Made by a program: the position numbers and the translations under genes. A stretch of 64,000 nt of DNA from Sialis fuliginosa. Taxonomy: Eukaryota > Arthropoda > Insecta > Megaloptera > Sialidae. Location of the stretch: the NCBI GenBank assembly GCA_961205875.1, contig OY540813.1, forward strand, positions 29,483,001 through 29,547,000. The letters are read 5' to 3'. Positions 58,932 to 64,000 of this stretch are shown here, piece by piece; the stretch's first letter is position 1; each line of letters begins with the position of its first letter. The notes under the pieces are model-generated. The model worked only from the letters and a program-made list of their open reading frames with translations, ran no database searches and was not told where the DNA came from.

Positions 58932-59009
58932 ACATCAACATTCCACTTTTAAAATACTGTTCACCTTCGCGAAGAGGTCTTATAGTATTTTTCACTACTT
59001 CGTAGATGT
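58932..59009 (-). pseudogene. Candidate orphan exon (78 nt), host or element unknown
   Basis: On the minus strand a T-rich tract and TTATTAG acceptor precede 78 nt. The reading is (D)IYEVVKNTIRPLREGEQY and then FKSGMLM, followed directly by a consensus donor GTAAGT at 58931-58926. Both splice borders are phase 1, so the exon is symmetrical. The peptide has ordinary amino-acid composition, unlike the Phe/Lys/Ile-rich shadows around it. It reminds me of the segment (RPL.EGE......G....C) that precedes SWIM zinc-finger regions in some insect proteins, but that link is from memory and weak. No partner exon was found within 1 kb on either side, so it may be a stray exon of a broken gene, part of a real long-intron gene, or chance. 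Confidence 0.3.
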
Positions 59010-59251
59010 CTAATAATGAAATCATAGAATAGTAGAATTTTTTTAAAGAATAAAAAATTACAATTAACTCGCTCTGTTTATCACACAGCAAGTGAAAGTA
59101 TATGTCAAACGTTAGTTCCACAAACAGCCACTAGGGAAATTATCTCGTTTCCAATATTAGCTTCTATCACATTTTTCGCATGTCATCACGTATACGTTGC
59201 ACTTATTTTAATAGACTTTAGAGGTTGTGTATTTTGTTTCCATGGTATTAT

Positions 59252-59871
59252 TTAAGGTAGTTCTCGTGCTACAGTACCAACAAAAAGTTACGCTCATAAT
59301 ACCATAGTAAAATATCGAAAATAATTGCGTTGCTACAGAGAATTTTTGATCAAGTCTATACTCAAAGCCGTCTATACAGATTATTATAAACACAATCATA
59401 CTATGAATATATTTTCATTATTTTATGACTAAACGCTTCGACAGATTTTGATAAAAAACTACCAAACAGTAAAGGGTTATAATTATGATATGTGATAAAA
59501 AATTCAAAATGATTGACCGTTTTGTTTTTTAAATATAATTAAATTTCAAATATGAAACGGTCAATCATTTTGTTTTTGAAATACAAGGTCAATCATTTGG
59601 AATTTTTTATCACATATCAGAATAATAAACCTTTATTGTTTGATAGTTTTTTATCAAAATCTATCGAAGTTTTAGTCATGAAAATGGACATAATACGAAC
59701 TTGATATAGCGGATAGGTACAAAAGTGGCAAACTTTGATGACAATTATCTCGAGTTTAAAACGGTCGATCTCTTTAAAATTTCACGATTGGATAGATATC
59801 ATTATTCTTTTTATGCCCTGATTTTTTTTTTAAATTCTATCGAAATGACGTTTGCACGAGAACTACCTTAA
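59252..59871. mobile_element. TTAA-flanked TIR element (620 bp incl. TTAA)
   Basis: TTAAGGTAGTTCTCGTGC (59252-59269) and its exact complement (59854-59871). If TTAA is the target duplication, this is piggyBac-like with 14-bp TIRs GGTAGTTCTCGTGC. The interior (59425-59682) is a foldback with arms sharing TTTTGATAAAAAACTA, ATGTGATAAAAAATTC and GGTCAATCATTT words. Non-coding. Confidence 0.7.
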
Positions 59872-59933
59872 TTTGAAAAATTGTGATTGGTCATTATTCC
59901 CTCTTGTGCACCAATCACAATTTCTCAAATTAT
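59869..59933. repeat. Short hairpin abutting the TTAA site
   Basis: TAATTTGAAAAATTGTGATT and GGT pair with ACCAATCACAATTTCTCAAA and TTA around a 17-bp loop. Its left arm starts in the TTAA of the neighbouring element. Confidence 0.7.
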
Positions 59934-60180
59934 TAATTATTCCCTCTGGGATTAATATATAGTATTATATAGTAAAAACTACGTATGTAATACATGTATT
60001 ATATATAAGTCGTAATGTCGTGGATAAACTTCTTTATTATATTCTATCAAACATGTGTTCGTTGCCACAATGAACAATATAATCTCATTTGACTTGATTC
60101 GACAATTATTTATAGCATTCATTTATTATTTATTCAAGATTATTCTTATTTATAATTAATTAATACATTTATTATTATAG

Positions 60181-60222
60181 ACTAGGGGCCTTGCCCCTGG
60201 GCGCTACGCGCCCCAACCCCAA
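60181..60222. repeat. GC-rich double hairpin
   Basis: AGGGGCCTTGCCCCT and GGGCGCTACGCGCCC lie next to each other in otherwise AT-rich DNA. Such paired GC hairpins mark the ends of some dispersed repeats in many animals. No second copy is in this window. Confidence 0.5.
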
Positions 60223-60689
60223 ATCGTGCCACATTTGATAAAATATTGATTGATAAAATATAAATTATTTTTTTATATTAACTTTTGTCATATAAAATTT
60301 CCATAAAATATTTTGCTGTATTTGTTTTAAACGCTGATAAGTAAATAATTCTTGAATTTGTCGGTGATAATCATTTATCATTATTACCTTTCCAGTAATA
60401 TTACGATTTACATGTACAAATCACCCTAACCTCAAACGTACTCGGGTCTCAGCCTTCGACTGTGACCCTCGTTTGTTTTTTTTATGCCCTTATCAATAAA
60501 TTTTGATACTTTAAAAAATTACCAATAAATTATTGCGAATATCAATTTCTATATTATTTTGCGTTCATCATATTCAAATAATGCGTAGAAGCATATTCGA
60601 TGTTATTTATTAGGGTAAATTATTTTATTACGATCTTTATTTTATGTTATTTATATAATCTTATGAGAAAATACTAAATTAATTTTTTT

Positions 60690-61560
60690 AAGACCACACC
60701 CCTAACTTAATTATTATAAAATATTAATTTTTGGGTAAATAACATCAATTTCACAACAACCGAATGATTAAAAACTATTTGTTTGTAAAATTGTGTAAGA
60801 ATACAAATTTTTGATTTATTTATTATTTTTATATATTTCTAAAGTTTTTAATTTTTGTTCAATTACAAACAGAATCAATTTTTACGTCATGATTAAAAAA
60901 TAAAAAAATTAAATATTTTTTATGCGACGCTCCTGATTTTATTTTTTTAAATATAAATTTTTAGAAATGTTATATCAATCTCACAATTTCTAAAAAATAA
61001 TAAATCATTAGATAAAAATTTATTAGAAAATGATCATAGTAATTTTTTTTCATACGCTCATGATTTATTTATTATTTTCATATTTTTCTGAAATTTATAA
61101 TTTTTCAACAATTTCAATCAAAATCAATTTTTCAAGTCACAATTAAAAAAAAGCAATTTATTTTTTTTAATACGACGCCCCTGACTTTATTTATAAATTT
61201 TTAGATAATATTATGTCAATCTTACAACTTCCAAAAAATAATAAATATTTGAATAAAATTTGATTAGAATATGATAATTGTAATTTTTTTACACGCCTCT
61301 GACTTATTTATTATTTTCATATTTTTCTGAAATTTTTAATTTTTGAACAATTTAGAAAAAAAAACAATTTTAAATATTTTTTAATTCGCCGCTCCTGACG
61401 TAATTAAACGTAAACTTTTTGATATTAAATATAAATTAGACTAATATCATCAATATTCTGTACACGCACCTGATGTATTTGAGACAGAAACAGTTGTTTA
61501 TGATTTCCTTGTTGGTATTTTTGATAATTTCAATCAAAATCTATTTTAACGTAGTAATTA
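60690..61560 (+). repeat. 3-4 degenerate tandem units related to family A
   Basis: Units of roughly 250 bp start near 60809, 61063 and 61309 with TGAYTTATTTATTATTTTCA, then ATTTTTCTGAAATTT and AATTTTTGAACAATTTC, and end in an ACG(C)CYCTGA word. A partial fourth starts near 61465. The core CCTGATTATTTTTT, ATATTTTTAAATTTTTGACA and TTTCAATCAAAATC also occurs once in family A (32414-32470), so the array seems to be an expansion of that segment. Confidence 0.6.
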
Positions 61561-63342
61561 TAATTAATTCACAAATCTGACATTTTAAAATTAATCAATT
61601 ATTTCATCAGTGTGTTTTTTATTATAATGTCAATAAAAAATCCATGTGTTTTCTTCTTTATAAATGTCATATACTGACAGATGTAAACAAAACACAACAG
61701 TCAAATGTTAGAATTTAGCAAATTCTCGTAAAAATTGTATTTTTCAAACTACCATCACACTACCTGGCAAAACAAACGACTATTGCCGAAACTCCTAAAT
61801 TCAGTTGGAAAGCAAATTGTGTGCCAATTTTACATGCCGTTTTTCACAAAAAAATACACATCACAGAAATTATTATAGTGTTGTGGAAAAAAAATAGCCT
61901 AAGCACTGTATAAAGGACGAATCTAAAAACAGTGAAAATTTGAAAAAAATCCACTGAAAGGTTTATGATCGTATAAATTTATAGTGGCCGGACAGACATA
62001 TAAATTTATATATATATAAATATATTAGGGTTTATATTATAATGTAAGATACGTTAACTAAACTACATCTCCCTTTTTCAACATATTTTAAAAATAATTC
62101 AGTTCGAATTACAACCCTACCAGATTTTGTGACTGTTTGTTGAACCTCTGGTTTTATGGATGGAACATGAACCTCTGTATTTGTTTTCATTGACTATTTT
62201 AACAAATTCCTATCGCTTTTTCACTCAAGACGTTGCTTTTGATGTAATAAGGACTAGACGTTATAATTTGAAAATACCAATTTTTTCGTGTAGATTGTAG
62301 TCAAATGAAAACTTATAGAAGCAAGAATTTATCAATATATACCTACCTATGATGTATTACTTATGTGTATGCATCTTTTATGAAACACGCTTAAAAATTG
62401 CTGTCCCCACCCTTATCACCAAAATGATCGCTCATAAAAATCTGAAAAAATCATGAACGTTGAGAAATAGGTGTATTTTGAGTCAAAGAGAAAATGTTTA
62501 TCGACAAAAAATATTTTTCGCGATTAGATGTAAGGAACAACTTTTGTTCTTACGCGTTTTTCAAAAATTTCAATAATTTAAGTGAGGGCTGATTTTAATT
62601 TTTAAATTTTTTCAATCATAATTTTTTTAAGCATATTAGAAAGTAAAGTAATAAAATAAAATAAATGTTGTCTAAAGACAATTCTAAAACAATTGTCTTT
62701 TATTTTATTAAAAAAATAAAATAAAAAAATATATTCATGTACGTTTATTATACAATAAAATTCATTCATATTTATTTTCCCAAAATTAATTTTCTTGCTA
62801 ACAATTAAACTGGTTTTATCATAAATTACTTTAAACATAGCTTTGCCTCGGTTATTCTTGCAAATTAGGATAAAATAAAGGATAATAAATACTAGCGAGC
62901 TATTTTGCTATTAAATTACAACATGATAAAATTAGTATAAATGTGTGTACTACGTAGATAATTAATTAGAGTGTAAATGTTTTAATATAATTGCTGTATA
63001 TTGAATATAGTGCGGTTATTGTATTCACTGGCCGATAGAATCAGCCATTTAATGTCATTGTAGGTACCTATTCAGTTTTCAAACAACCGAAACAAAGAAC
63101 TCAATTATTTGTTTATTTCACTGGTTTTTAGAAATACGTTATACTACTTAAAATCAAGCTCAATAATATGTATTTGGAATCTTGTCATATTCTGTCCGGA
63201 TTAATATAGGGTCATAGAACTAGATGCTCCTTGTCCCTTTTAAGACTAGTTAAAATCGCCGCTTATAAGACTCAAAAACTCGTGAAAAAATGTGATGACA
63301 GTAATCGGCGTTCATAGTATACATAAATATTTTTGCTTCCTC
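61561..63342. other. Unannotated AT-rich stretch
   Basis: A 10-bp-arm hairpin AAAGACAATT/AATTGTCTTT near 62676-62702 is the only structure I noted. No gene was seen. Confidence 0.45.
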
Positions 63343-64000
63343 GCAATATCGAAGATACGAGAAGCTTTGTGATCGTTTTACAATGAGACAAAATAATTGT
63401 TCTCCGATTTCAAAATTTTAAATTGATCTTTTCGTTTCAGGTCGAGACAAACAATTTTCGTTACGTGTCTGTCTGTCCCCTGAATCCTTGTATACGCATA
63501 ACTCATGAACCACTGAACTGATATTAATGAAACTTGGTTGGATGGTTGGATCTAGCTTGAGGACGGTCCCATTTCAAAATCATCAAAATCTTGTACAAGG
63601 GGGAAAGACGACATCCCAAAATATTAATTTTATCAAGATATCTCAAAAACGACTCATGTTACGTTAAATTTTTATAGAATCTATTATTTATATTATTATA
63701 ATCTATAACATTCAATTTCTTATGATATATGTAGATCTACAACGTTTGTTTTAAAATATCCCCTTACAAAGATTTATCTCAATTTGCTTTAAAAATCGTG
63801 TTTTGTTTTTTAAATCATTAACTGTTAATTATTTACATATTAATAAAAATATACGAGAAAAATAATCAGGTGCATCTTAAGTAAAATTTTGAACTAATGT
63901 TTTTTAGTAAAACTGTATACAAATTAAATGGTTAACCAATACTAGGTAATTTATCTGAACACTATCGGTTTTTATTTAAATTGTTCAATAATTCACTACC
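63343..64000 (-). repeat. Family A, full-length minus-strand copy, runs to window end
   Basis: Read on the minus strand it starts in TGAATTATTGAACAATTTAA then ACCGATAGTGTTCAG and TTGGTTAACCATTTAATTTG, and ends TCTCGTATCTTCGATATTGC then GAGGAAGCAAAAA (63343 side). It joins the 5' part known from 24885-25030 to the 3' part known from 32345-33033, so it defines the family at about 660 bp or longer. Confidence 0.8.

Noticed and set aside
1-64000. CRISPR arrays, operons, ribosome-binding sites, rRNA
   Set aside because: Sequence is clearly eukaryotic nuclear repeat DNA; no regularly spaced repeats of CRISPR type and no prokaryotic gene organisation.

Overview
The window looks like 64 kb of gene-poor, repeat-saturated, AT-rich nuclear DNA from an arthropod, most likely an insect. 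The grounds are a Jockey-type LINE, a dense load of small DNA transposons (MITEs and foldback elements) and a short TTAGG run. The order cannot be fixed by eye; hemipteran or lepidopteran would both fit. I found no convincing host gene, no rRNA and no canonical tRNA gene. The only long open frames belong to one LINE.

Layout. 1-9 kb: one end of a dispersed repeat (family A, seen five times here), a 15-bp-TIR element carrying two CRE octamers, an inverted repeat with a tRNA-like core, a 0.88-kb foldback and small hairpins. 10-18 kb: a decayed hAT copy with a recognisable transposase tail, several inverted-repeat elements, a fragment of a Tc1/mariner-type transposase, and an exact 401-bp tandem duplication. 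20-28 kb: a hAT MITE interrupted by a foldback, a nest of at least three elements inside one another (25.7-27.1 kb) and two strong palindromes. 28-39 kb: hAT MITEs with clean 8-bp target duplications, a TA-flanked family present twice in opposite orientation, and another eroded transposase tail. 41.3-51.1 kb: six successive hAT-like elements. The first was split by a nearly intact LINE (41946-46238) with EN and RT domains, a poly(A) tail and a perfect 14-bp target duplication. 52-64 kb: large foldbacks, including a 1.78-kb palindrome with ~0.7-kb arms, one candidate orphan exon on the minus strand (58932-59009), a TTAA-flanked element, degenerate tandem repeats built from a family A segment, and a full family A copy on the minus strand.

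Functionally, the LINE is the only element here that could supply its own enzymes: an RNA-binding ORF1 protein and an endonuclease/reverse transcriptase. Everything else is non-autonomous and would have needed transposases from elsewhere. The main biological theme is a set of unrelated hAT MITEs, each with its own short motif repeated many times next to its ends, which suggests separate transposase-recognition codes. Family assignments rest on terminal inverted repeats (TIRs), target-site duplications (TSDs) and short protein motifs read by eye; no database search was possible.
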